Assembly: GCA_018665505.1 (NCBI GenBank)
Contig: JABJCS010000396.1
Span: 1-6,224, forward strand
Length of the DNA: 6,224 nt
Reading direction: 5' to 3'
Origin: Alphaproteobacteria bacterium
GTDB taxonomy: Bacteria; Pseudomonadota; Alphaproteobacteria; UBA8366
The translations under genes were made by a program, and so were the position numbers. The stretch's first letter is position 1; each line of letters opens with the position of its first letter. Below, in pieces: positions 1 to 5,449 of this stretch. The notes beneath the pieces were generated by a model that saw nothing but the letters and a program-made list of their open reading frames with translations, made no database searches and had not been told where the DNA came from.

Positions 1-379
1 AGAAACCCGCGACCAAGATCGACGACAACAGATCGTTGACGCTCATCACGTCGAGGCCGAGCGACGGCCAGCGGTTCTGGCTTTCGGCCACAAGCCCGTC
101 GTAAATCTCCACCATCGTCGCCGGTACATTCGGCTCCCGCCGAGCACCCTGACGCACGGTGACCAGCGCATTCGGCTCTTCGGGTCCCGTTGCGAACAAG
201 CCACGCGGTCGGTGATATTTGAAACTTCGGGCGAGCAAGCGAACGCCGTTCGCCATCAAAGCAGAGGCCAGGGTGTCTCCCGCGTAACCTTCGTAAGACC
301 GTCCATCGAAGCTGAAACGAAGGGATTGGCCCCGGTCCACGGCACCGCCATCGGCGCGACGGAATTTTTGCCCGGCCAT
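1..379 (-). CDS. soxA: Sarcosine oxidase alpha subunit, N-terminal part (cut by window edge)
   Basis: This is the first 126 codons of the large subunit of heterotetrameric sarcosine oxidase, cytoplasmic, which oxidises sarcosine with tetrahydrofolate and O2 to glycine, 5,10-methylene-THF and H2O2. I translated it directly from the reverse strand. It opens MAGQKFRRADGGAVDRGQ, followed by FSFDGRSYEGYAGDTLASAL (about residues 22-41) and RSFKYHRPRGLF (about 51-62), then GPEEPNALV. These are hallmarks of the N-terminal 2Fe-2S-ferredoxin-like fold of SoxA, which in this family carries no cluster. The NAD-binding and aminomethyltransferase-like THF domains of the roughly 1000-residue family lie beyond the left edge. 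The ATG sits one base after the soxD stop (TGAGATG) with GGAGG eight bases upstream, so the two are translationally coupled. The frame is open to the edge. Confidence 0.95.
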   Translation of the reverse strand, partial: MAGQKFRRADGGAVDRGQSLRFSFDGRSYEGYAGDTLASALMANGVRLLARSFKYHRPRGLFATGPEEPNALVTVRQGARREPNVPATMVEIYDGLVAESQNRWPSLGLDVMSVNDLLSSILVAGF

Positions 380-380
380 C

Positions 381-656
381 TCAGACGCCTCCGCTCGAGG
401 ACGGCTTCGCGAATGTCACACTCGACACTTCATGCGTCACCGTATCCCGCGCAACCACTAGCCACTGACGGCAGCCGTGCGAATGATGCCAATATTCCGT
501 ATGCGCGCCCTTTGGATTGTCGCGGATGTAGACGAAATCCAACCACGCCTCCATATCGCTCGACCCGTGCTCGGGTCGCCTTTTCGTGGCGTCACCCGCG
601 TAGGTGAATTCACCATGGTCACGCTCGCCGCAGAAGGGGCACTTGATCCTGATCAT
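381..656 (-). CDS. soxD: Sarcosine oxidase delta subunit, zinc-binding
   Basis: This is a small 91-residue subunit of heterotetrameric sarcosine oxidase. In known structures SoxD holds a structural zinc and packs against the alpha subunit; it is not catalytic alone. The sequence starts MIRIKCPFCGERDHGEFTY. Cys6 and Cys9 in CPFCG, with His58 and Cys62 in the later WHHSHGCRQW stretch, fit the four zinc ligands known for the family. RDNPKG (45-50) and the following W are also typical. A 13-residue in-frame upstream extension exists. I reject it because the start at 656 gives the family N-terminus and has AGGGAG at 663-668, overlapping the soxB stop. It lies 10 bp after soxB and 1 bp before soxA, so the three genes form one operon. 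Confidence 0.95.
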   Translation of the reverse strand: MIRIKCPFCGERDHGEFTYAGDATKRRPEHGSSDMEAWLDFVYIRDNPKGAHTEYWHHSHGCRQWLVVARDTVTHEVSSVTFAKPSSSGGV

Positions 657-666
657 CGCCCGCTCC

Positions 667-1923
667 CTACTGAGCCCAGGGGTACGGCCCGGCACCCCGC
701 TCTTCGATGAGGTGACCGGACGAGAACCGCTCGATGGTGAACTTGGCGTTCAGATCGTGCGGGCGGTCTTGTGCGATCGTGTGGGCGAAGCACCAACCCG
801 ACGCGGGGGTCGCCTTAAACCCGCCATAGCACCAACCGCCATTGATAAAGAGACCCGGGATCGGCGATTTCGCGATGATCGGGCTACCGTCCATGGTCAT
901 GTCCATCACACCGCCCCAGTGGCGATGAAAGCGGAGGCGCGACAGGCTCGGCATCAACGAGACGCCCGCCGCCATGACGTGATCGATCAGCGGCAGATTG
1001 CCGCGCTGGGCATAAGAGTTATAGCCGTCGAGATCACCGCCGAAGACCAGCGTGCCCTTATCCGATTGGCTGAGGTAGAAATGCATCGCCCCGCAAGAGA
1101 CAACGATATCTACCATTGGCTTGAGCGGCTCGGATACAAACGCCTGCAGCACATGGGTCTCAATGGGAAGCTTCAACCCGGCTTTCTCTGCCAGATGCCC
1201 CGTATGGCCCGCAACGGTCGTGCCCACCTTCTTCGCACCGATGCGCCCACGTGTGGTCTCTACACCGACGATCCGCTCGCCCTCTTTCACGAAGCCTAAG
1301 ACTTCGCAATTTTGGATCAGGTCAACGCCGTAGCTATCCGCTCCCCGCGCATACCCCCACGCGACCGCGTCGTGGCGCGCGACCCCGGCGCGGTCCTGCC
1401 AGAGTGCGCCATAAATTGGAAACCGGGCACTCGGTGTATAGTCGAAATAAGGTGCGATCTTTTGCACTTCTTCGCGGGTGAGGATATCCGCGTCGATGCC
1501 ATTGGCGCGCATGGTGTTGCCGCGTTTCGAGAGCACCGTCATGTTCGCATCGGAATGCCCGAGATTAAGCTGGCCCCGCTGCGAGAGCATGACATTAAAG
1601 TTCAGGTCCTGCGACAAGCCTTCCCAGAGCCGCATGGATTTCTCGTAGAACAGCGTATTGCCGGGTGCGAGATAGTTGGAACGCACGATGGTCGTGTTCC
1701 GCCCCGTATTGCCACCGCCGAGATAGCCCTTCTCCAGCACCGCAACATTGGTGACCCCATGCACCTTGGCCAGATAGTACGCCGTCGCTAACCCGTGCCC
1801 ACCGCCGCCGATGATGACCACATCGTATTCCGGCTTCGGCTCCGGGTCGCGCCACATGCGCTCCCAGTTCTTATGACCGGTGGCGGCGTTCTTCAACAAA
1901 CTGAATATGGAATATCGCGACAC
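667..1923 (-). CDS. soxB: Sarcosine oxidase beta subunit (FAD/FMN flavoprotein)
   Basis: This is the catalytic flavoprotein subunit of heterotetrameric sarcosine oxidase, 418 residues, close to the family norm. It starts VSRYSIFSLLKNAATGHKNW, which matches SoxB N-termini of the long (RYSIFSL) type. A dinucleotide-binding Rossmann motif, VVIIGGGGHGLATAYYLAK, lies at 35-53, followed by LEKGYLGGGNTGRNTTIVRS at about 63-82. In AGVARHDAVAWGYARGAD, His186 aligns by eye with the histidine that covalently carries FMN in characterised enzymes (about His173 there). The C-terminus has INGGWCYGGFKATPASGWCF, the conserved end of the FAD domain. I chose the GTG at 1923 over a TTG at 1992. The GTG has GAGG seven bases upstream and gives the family N-terminus, while the TTG adds 23 unconserved residues. 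It is first in the soxBDA order, and its upstream region is shared with a divergent ureohydrolase. Confidence 0.97.
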   Translation of the reverse strand: MSRYSIFSLLKNAATGHKNWERMWRDPEPKPEYDVVIIGGGGHGLATAYYLAKVHGVTNVAVLEKGYLGGGNTGRNTTIVRSNYLAPGNTLFYEKSMRLWEGLSQDLNFNVMLSQRGQLNLGHSDANMTVLSKRGNTMRANGIDADILTREEVQKIAPYFDYTPSARFPIYGALWQDRAGVARHDAVAWGYARGADSYGVDLIQNCEVLGFVKEGERIVGVETTRGRIGAKKVGTTVAGHTGHLAEKAGLKLPIETHVLQAFVSEPLKPMVDIVVSCGAMHFYLSQSDKGTLVFGGDLDGYNSYAQRGNLPLIDHVMAAGVSLMPSLSRLRFHRHWGGVMDMTMDGSPIIAKSPIPGLFINGGWCYGGFKATPASGWCFAHTIAQDRPHDLNAKFTIERFSSGHLIEERGAGPYPWAQ

Positions 1924-2024
1924 GCGCTGGCCTCGGACGACGGTTGGAGAAACCCTGCCTAGTGACTTAGACTCATTTCCAGGCGAGACCAAATTTTACA
2001 GTGCATTTGCCGGGGAGCAAGACC
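1924..2024. promoter_or_regulatory. Divergent intergenic region between soxB and the ureohydrolase gene
   Basis: About 100 bp separate the two divergent starts and must hold both promoters. Shine-Dalgarno sequences lie at each end: CCTC at 1931-1934 (GAGG on the minus strand, seven bases before the soxB GTG) and GGGGAG at 2012-2017 (seven bases before the ureohydrolase ATG at 2025). These decide both starts, against TTG 1992 and GTG 2001. I see no clear operator palindrome. A divergent layout like this often has shared control, but no regulator gene is visible in the window. Confidence 0.6.
1993..2020 (-). promoter_or_regulatory. Candidate sigma-70-like promoter for soxBDA
   Basis: On the minus strand, TTGCTC (2015-2020) is followed after 16 bp by TAAAAT (1993-1998). 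These match the -35 consensus at four of six bases and the -10 consensus at five of six. Transcription would begin near 1985 and give a leader of about 60 nt before the soxB GTG. The -35 element overlaps the ribosome binding site of the divergent gene. Short matches like this occur by chance, so this is only a candidate. Confidence 0.25.
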
Positions 2025-2981
2025 ATGAGTGACGACAATCTCTTCCAACCACCAGATCACACGCTCTACCCGCGCTATACAGGTATCCCGACTTTCATGC
2101 GGGTGCCCTATGTCCAGGACGTCACGCAATTGGATATCGCCATGGTCGGCGTGCCCTTCGACAGCGCCGTCACCAACCGCCCTGGCGCGCGCCACGGCCC
2201 CCGCGAAGTGCGCAACCAATCGAGCCTGATCCGCCGGGTCCATCACGTCACAGGCATGAATCCATACGACCTGTGCAAAATCGGTGACGCAGGCGACACG
2301 CCGGTCAATCCGGTCAACCTGATGAAATGCCTCGACCTCATCACCGAATTCTACGAGCCGATCGCGGCGGCTGGCGTCACCCCCCTTTCCGTCGGCGGCG
2401 ATCATCTGATCACGCTGCCGATCTTCCGCGCCATCGCCAAGGACGGCCCGGTCGGCATGGTGCATTTCGACGCCCACACGGACACGGCGGACGAAGCCTA
2501 CAACGGCGAGAAATTCCACCACGGCACCCCTTTCCGCCGCGCCGTCGAGGAAGGCCTGCTGGACCCGAAACGGGTCATCCAAATCGGCATAAGAGGCTCA
2601 ACGTCAGGCGGCGACTACCACCAATTCTCCCACGACAGCGGCATGCGGGTGATCTATATCGAGGAATTCTTCGAGATCGGCGTCGACAAGGTCGTCGCGG
2701 AAGCCCGCCGCGTGGTCGGCGACGGCCCGACATATGTGAGCTTCGACGTCGACGGCCTCGACCCGGTCTACGCGCCAGGCACCGGCACACCCGAAGTCGG
2801 CGGCTACACCACCCACGATGCGCAGCGCATGCTGCGCGGCCTCAGCGGCTGTAACCTGATCGGCGGTGACGTCGTCGAAGTCTCCCCGCCCCTCGACCCG
2901 ACCGGCAACACCGCGTTGGTGGGGGCCACAATGATGTTCGAAATCCTATGCCTCCTCGCCGAGGCCCGCACGTCCCGCTGA
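2025..2981 (+). CDS. speB: Ureohydrolase (agmatinase/guanidinobutyrase/guanidinopropionase family)
   Basis: This is a 318-residue cytoplasmic binuclear-manganese hydrolase that removes urea from a guanidino compound. Metal-ligand motifs are all present: SVGGDH at 122-127 (His127), FDAHTDT at 148-154 (Asp149, His151, Asp153) and SFDVDGLDP at 239-247 (Asp241, Asp243). PGTGTPEVGG (251-260) and DVVEVSPPLD (282-291) complete the family pattern. VGVPFDSAVTNRPGARHGPR and FHHGTPFRRAVEEGLLDP recall, from memory, Pseudomonas 3-guanidinopropionase and 4-guanidinobutyrase more than E. coli SpeB. The symbol is therefore a family-level label, and arginase or agmatinase activity is not shown. I chose the ATG at 2025 because GGGGAG precedes it; a GTG eight codons upstream lacks a site. 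It is divergent from soxBDA. The urea product, and sarcosine oxidation next door, fit guanidino-compound catabolism. Exact substrate unknown. Confidence 0.93.
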   Translation: MSDDNLFQPPDHTLYPRYTGIPTFMRVPYVQDVTQLDIAMVGVPFDSAVTNRPGARHGPREVRNQSSLIRRVHHVTGMNPYDLCKIGDAGDTPVNPVNLMKCLDLITEFYEPIAAAGVTPLSVGGDHLITLPIFRAIAKDGPVGMVHFDAHTDTADEAYNGEKFHHGTPFRRAVEEGLLDPKRVIQIGIRGSTSGGDYHQFSHDSGMRVIYIEEFFEIGVDKVVAEARRVVGDGPTYVSFDVDGLDPVYAPGTGTPEVGGYTTHDAQRMLRGLSGCNLIGGDVVEVSPPLDPTGNTALVGATMMFEILCLLAEARTSR

Positions 2982-3008
2982 CCATCGTGTATCCCTCTTA
3001 CCCAATTC

Positions 3009-3131
3009 CGTCATTCCGGAGCGCGAAGCGAACCTGGAATTAGTGCCTGAGCCTATCTAACAGTCGGAGCCGTTGACGGATAATCTCAGGCCATAATTCC
3101 GTGTCTGGTCATGGTCCATCCCGGAATGACG
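3009..3131. repeat. Imperfect long inverted repeat, MITE/REP-like intergenic element
   Basis: The ends are a perfect 11-bp inverted repeat: CGTCATTCCGG at 3009-3019 and CCGGAATGACG at 3121-3131. The inner ends of the arms also pair: AATTAGTGCCTGAG (3038-3051) against CTCAGGCCATAATT (3085-3098), 12 of 14 matching. The arms are therefore about 43 and 47 bp, with a 33-bp loop (3052-3084) and diverged middles. The left arm contains a local hairpin (AATTCC 3004-3009 with GGAATT 3036-3041). The GTCATTCCGGAGCGCGAAGC style resembles dispersed palindromic elements common in alphaproteobacterial genomes (recalled, not searched). It carries no ORF and no T-tract, and could act as an mRNA 3' end for the ureohydrolase gene 27 bp upstream. 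Confidence 0.65.
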
Positions 3132-3222
3132 ACGTTAAATCGGTATACAGGTTTGTTCTTCAGCATGGCTTGGGTAACAAAGCTTCATCTCGATCCGCTT
3201 GGCTAATCCGCCCAACGGGGTG

Positions 3223-3252
3223 TTGATGAGGCGCAAACAAACCGTACATCAA
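3223..3252 (+). promoter_or_regulatory. Possible promoter/operator upstream of the first TauD-family gene
   Basis: TTGATG (3223-3228) and CATCAA (3247-3252) form a 6-bp inverted repeat spaced by 18 bp. The left half also resembles a -35 box, with TACATC (3245-3250) 16 bp downstream as a weak -10. The remainder of the gap between the repeat element and the gene (3132-3281) shows no other structure I would defend. Both readings are weak and could be chance. Confidence 0.2.
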
Positions 3253-3281
3253 TTCTATCGTCACATTGCGGGGAAAATGTC

Positions 3282-4133
3282 ATGAGCTACCAGCATATCG
3301 AGGTCACGCCGATCGCCGGAGCGTGCGGAGCGGAGATTAGCGGGGTCGATCTGTCCGAGGACCTCGACGAACAGCGGATCGGCGAAGTGAAGCGGGCCTT
3401 TCATGAAAACCTAGTGATCTTCTTCCGCGACCAGGACATGACGGAAAATCAGCACAAGGCATTCGGCGCCCGGTTTGGCGAGCTGAACATTCATCCACGT
3501 TATGTGCCGCTCGAGGGGCATCCGGAGATATTTCCAATCCGCAAGGACCCGGAGCATACCAAGATTGTCGGCGGCAGTTGGCATCAAGATCTCACCCATC
3601 TGGAGACGCCACCCCTTGGCTCGATCCTCTATGCGCTCGACGTCCCGCCGGTCGGCGGCGACACGTTGTTCTCCAATCAATACCTGGCCTATGAAAGCCT
3701 GTCGGAGGGCATGCGCGATATGCTGGACGGGCTGACCGCCGTGCACGACAACCGAATTCAAGCGCCGAAAGCCACAGAAGCGCGCAACGCCAAGATGACC
3801 AGCAAGCTGCGCGACGATCCCGAAGAGGAAGACGAGCCCGATATGGAGCACCCGGTCGTCGTCACCCATCCGGAGACCGGGCGGAAGGCGCTGTTCGTCA
3901 ATCGCCCGCGAACGCACCGCTTCCGGGGCATGACCGAGGAAGAGAGCAAACCGCTGCTTCAATTCCTGTTCGACCACAGCCACCGCCCGGAGTTCACCTG
4001 CCGCTTCCGTTGGGAGAAAGGCTCCGTCGCCTTTTGGGACAACCGCTGCTTGATGCACAAGGCGCTGAATGATTATCCGGGGCACAAGCGCTACATGAAC
4101 AGGGTCACGGTCGAGGGGACACGGCCGATATAA
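3282..4133 (+). CDS. TauD/TfdA-family Fe(II)/2-oxoglutarate-dependent dioxygenase
   Basis: This is a complete 283-residue cytoplasmic enzyme, the same length as E. coli TauD. Such enzymes couple 2-oxoglutarate decarboxylation to hydroxylation of a substrate, often at a carbon next to a sulfonate, ether or amine, which then breaks. The facial triad is visible: His101 and Asp103 in SWHQDLTH, and His259 in WDNRCLMHK. Arg270 sits 11 residues after His259, as does the 2-oxoglutarate-binding Arg266 of TauD. Arg274 and His71 (in LNIHPRY) match the positions of TauD Arg270 and His70, which hold the taurine sulfonate, so an acidic substrate head group is plausible. The asparagine TauD uses near WHxD is replaced by glycine, so taurine itself is uncertain. 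An acidic run (DDPEEEDEPD, 178-187) lies in the variable lid region. GGGGA precedes the ATG. A transporter follows 134 bp downstream on the same strand. Confidence 0.93.
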   Translation: MSYQHIEVTPIAGACGAEISGVDLSEDLDEQRIGEVKRAFHENLVIFFRDQDMTENQHKAFGARFGELNIHPRYVPLEGHPEIFPIRKDPEHTKIVGGSWHQDLTHLETPPLGSILYALDVPPVGGDTLFSNQYLAYESLSEGMRDMLDGLTAVHDNRIQAPKATEARNAKMTSKLRDDPEEEDEPDMEHPVVVTHPETGRKALFVNRPRTHRFRGMTEEESKPLLQFLFDHSHRPEFTCRFRWEKGSVAFWDNRCLMHKALNDYPGHKRYMNRVTVEGTRPI

Positions 4134-4146
4134 ATATTCTTTGTTG

Positions 4147-4200
4147 CCCAGCCGAAGAGCCGGGATACAGCGCACACGCCAAGGACCGGAACTGGCTGGG
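4147..4200. repeat. Small inverted repeat after the dioxygenase gene
   Basis: CCCAGCC at 4147-4153 pairs perfectly with GGCTGGG at 4194-4200, enclosing 40 bp. It begins 13 bp after the stop at 4131-4133 and abuts the stronger hairpin at 4201. The two may together be a decayed palindromic element. A 7-bp match at this spacing is not strong evidence on its own. Confidence 0.3.
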
Positions 4201-4229
4201 TCCCGGATAACGCTGTCGCGTTTCCGGGA
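4201..4229. repeat. Strong hairpin (REP-like) upstream of the transporter gene
   Basis: TCCCGGATAACGC (4201-4213) pairs with GCGTTTCCGGGA (4218-4229) to give 12 base pairs with one bulged T (4208) and a TGTC tetraloop. A second, mutually exclusive palindrome, CGTTTCC-G-GGAAACG at 4219-4233, is perfect over 7+1+7 bases. There is no downstream T-run, so it is not a classical intrinsic terminator. The GGGTCCCGGAT...TTCCGGGA pattern recalls dispersed alphaproteobacterial palindromes. Position, 11 bp before a GAGGGGG ribosome binding site, would also allow a role in mRNA stability or control of the transporter. Confidence 0.6.
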
Positions 4230-4251
4230 AACGATGTGAGGGGGAAGCGGT

Positions 4252-4275
4252 ATGGGATACCTGCATCATGACTGA
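4252..4275 (+). CDS. Possible 7-residue leader peptide overlapping the transporter start
   Basis: ATG at 4252 opens a tiny frame, MGYLHHD, ending in TGA at 4273-4275. A strong Shine-Dalgarno (GAGGGGG, 4238-4244) lies seven bases before this ATG. The transporter's own ATG (4268), inside the same stretch in another frame, has no such site at normal distance, being 23 bases from it. The stop overlaps the transporter start region (ATGACTGA), an arrangement suited to translational coupling. No homology can be judged at this length. It could equally be that ribosomes use the distant site for 4268. Confidence 0.35.
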   Translation: MGYLHHD

Positions 4276-5449
4276 ACCTTCCCCATCGATAAAACCCGGC
4301 TCCGCGATTGCCGCGGCATTACTGTTCAATCCAATGCTGGGGTCGCTCTATGCGTGGAGTGTTTTTCTCGGACCGCTCGAAGCGGAACTCGGCGTGCCAC
4401 GTTCGGAAATCAGCACGGTCTTTGGGGTCGCCATTTTCGGCCTGACGGCTGGCCTGGTCTGCGCACCGATGGCGAACAGCAGAGTACCGACCGCATTGCT
4501 TCCCATCGTCGCAACGCTGCTGTGTGTCGGCGGATTGGTCATCTCCGCAGAGGCTAACTCCGTACTCATGCTAACCGTCAGCTATGGCGGCTTGTTCGGT
4601 TTTGGCGCGGGTTTTGGATACAGCGTCACTTTGCAACTCATCAACCGAGCACTCGCCGACCGCAGAGGCCTCGCTAATGGATTGGGGCTAGGTGCATTTC
4701 CCATCGGCGCGATTGGCTTCTCTCTGATCTTCGGCATGATTATCGAGACGGTTGGCTCCCGCAGCATCTTCCTCGGCACCGCCATTCTCTTCGCCGTGGG
4801 TGGATTGATGGCGGCGTTCCTGACCCATCGCTCCGGCATTCGCTTCGACCGTGTAGCGGATATTGTCACGGAGAGGGCCGAGTTTCCGCGGATACTGTTT
4901 CCCCTCATATGGCTTGGTTTTTTCCTGGCGGCCGCGGGCGGCGTCTTGGCGATTGGGCACGCCGCCGGCATTCTGACGAGCCGGGGCGGCAGCGCGATGA
5001 TCGCGGTTACCGGCGCCGTCTTCGTCAATATCGGCAATGCCGGAGGACGCCTCGGCGCCGGTTGGGCCTGTGATTATTTTTCACCCGGCAGAGTCGCCAC
5101 CATGGCCCATCTTTCGGCACTCATTGGTTTTCTCATCATTATATTCTTGCCAGGCCCAATCGCGGCCCTTGTCGCAGTTGCTTTCGTGGGCCTCAGCTAT
5201 GGGATCGCTTCGGGGGCATATCCTTCCGCCGTCTCGATCTTCTTTGGGATCGAACGCTACGGGCGCAATCTCGGCATCTTGATCACGGCCTGGGGTGTCG
5301 CGGGATTGATCAGCCCTTGGGTTGGGGGATGGCTGTTCGACCGGACCGGCGATTACGTCTTAGCAAGCATACTCGGCGCGGTATTGGCGATAATCGGTAT
5401 TGTCGTGAGCATGAATATTCGCGCGCCAACATCTGGATCGTCACGCTAA
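4268..5449 (+). CDS. MFS transporter, oxalate/formate-antiporter (OFA)-like
   Basis: This is a 393-residue inner-membrane protein with about twelve hydrophobic segments, beginning near residue 13 and ending near 383, without a cleavable signal. Family signs are GSLYAWSVFLGPL (25-37), DRRGLANGLGLG (131-142), GRLGAGWACDYFSPGR (260-275, a C-half motif A), FGIERYGRNLG (326-336) and WGVAGLISPWVGGWLFDRTG (342-361). Together these resemble OFA-type carboxylate transporters and related monocarboxylate carriers. The N-half motif A between segments 2 and 3, usually with an acidic residue and basic pair, is degenerate here (APMANSRVP, 66-74). Substrate is unknown; a small anionic compound is the best guess. 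It follows a TauD-like gene on the same strand and may serve it. The start at 4268 is the only ATG in frame near the ribosome binding site. The stop overlaps that of the opposing gene. Confidence 0.9.
   Translation: MTEPSPSIKPGSAIAAALLFNPMLGSLYAWSVFLGPLEAELGVPRSEISTVFGVAIFGLTAGLVCAPMANSRVPTALLPIVATLLCVGGLVISAEANSVLMLTVSYGGLFGFGAGFGYSVTLQLINRALADRRGLANGLGLGAFPIGAIGFSLIFGMIIETVGSRSIFLGTAILFAVGGLMAAFLTHRSGIRFDRVADIVTERAEFPRILFPLIWLGFFLAAAGGVLAIGHAAGILTSRGGSAMIAVTGAVFVNIGNAGGRLGAGWACDYFSPGRVATMAHLSALIGFLIIIFLPGPIAALVAVAFVGLSYGIASGAYPSAVSIFFGIERYGRNLGILITAWGVAGLISPWVGGWLFDRTGDYVLASILGAVLAIIGIVVSMNIRAPTSGSSR

Noticed and set aside
604..1299. Long plus-strand open frame opposite soxB
   Set aside because: It lies wholly antisense to strongly conserved soxB/soxD sequence, has no recognisable family motif, and is the kind of shadow frame common in GC-rich genes.
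1924..1992. Upstream TTG start giving soxB 23 more residues
   Set aside because: The extension is not like SoxB N-termini, and the GTG at 1923 has a well-placed GAGG and the expected following sequence.
2001..2024. GTG start eight codons upstream for the ureohydrolase
   Set aside because: The GGGGAG ribosome binding site lies after this GTG and is ideally spaced from the ATG at 2025.
1959..2582. 207-residue minus-strand frame antisense to the ureohydrolase gene
   Set aside because: Antisense to a protein with every catalytic motif in place; composition is that of a shadow frame and no ribosome binding site or domain is evident.
3009..3131. Intrinsic terminator after the ureohydrolase gene
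   Set aside because: Hairpin potential is present but no T-run follows either arm, so I list it as a repeat instead.
3411..4175. 254-residue minus-strand frame antisense to the first dioxygenase
   Set aside because: Covers the catalytic core of a clear TauD-family gene on the other strand; no family recognised.
4582..5037. 151-residue minus-strand frame opposite the transporter
   Set aside because: Rich in proline, alanine and basic residues as expected from the complement of membrane-segment codons; a shadow.
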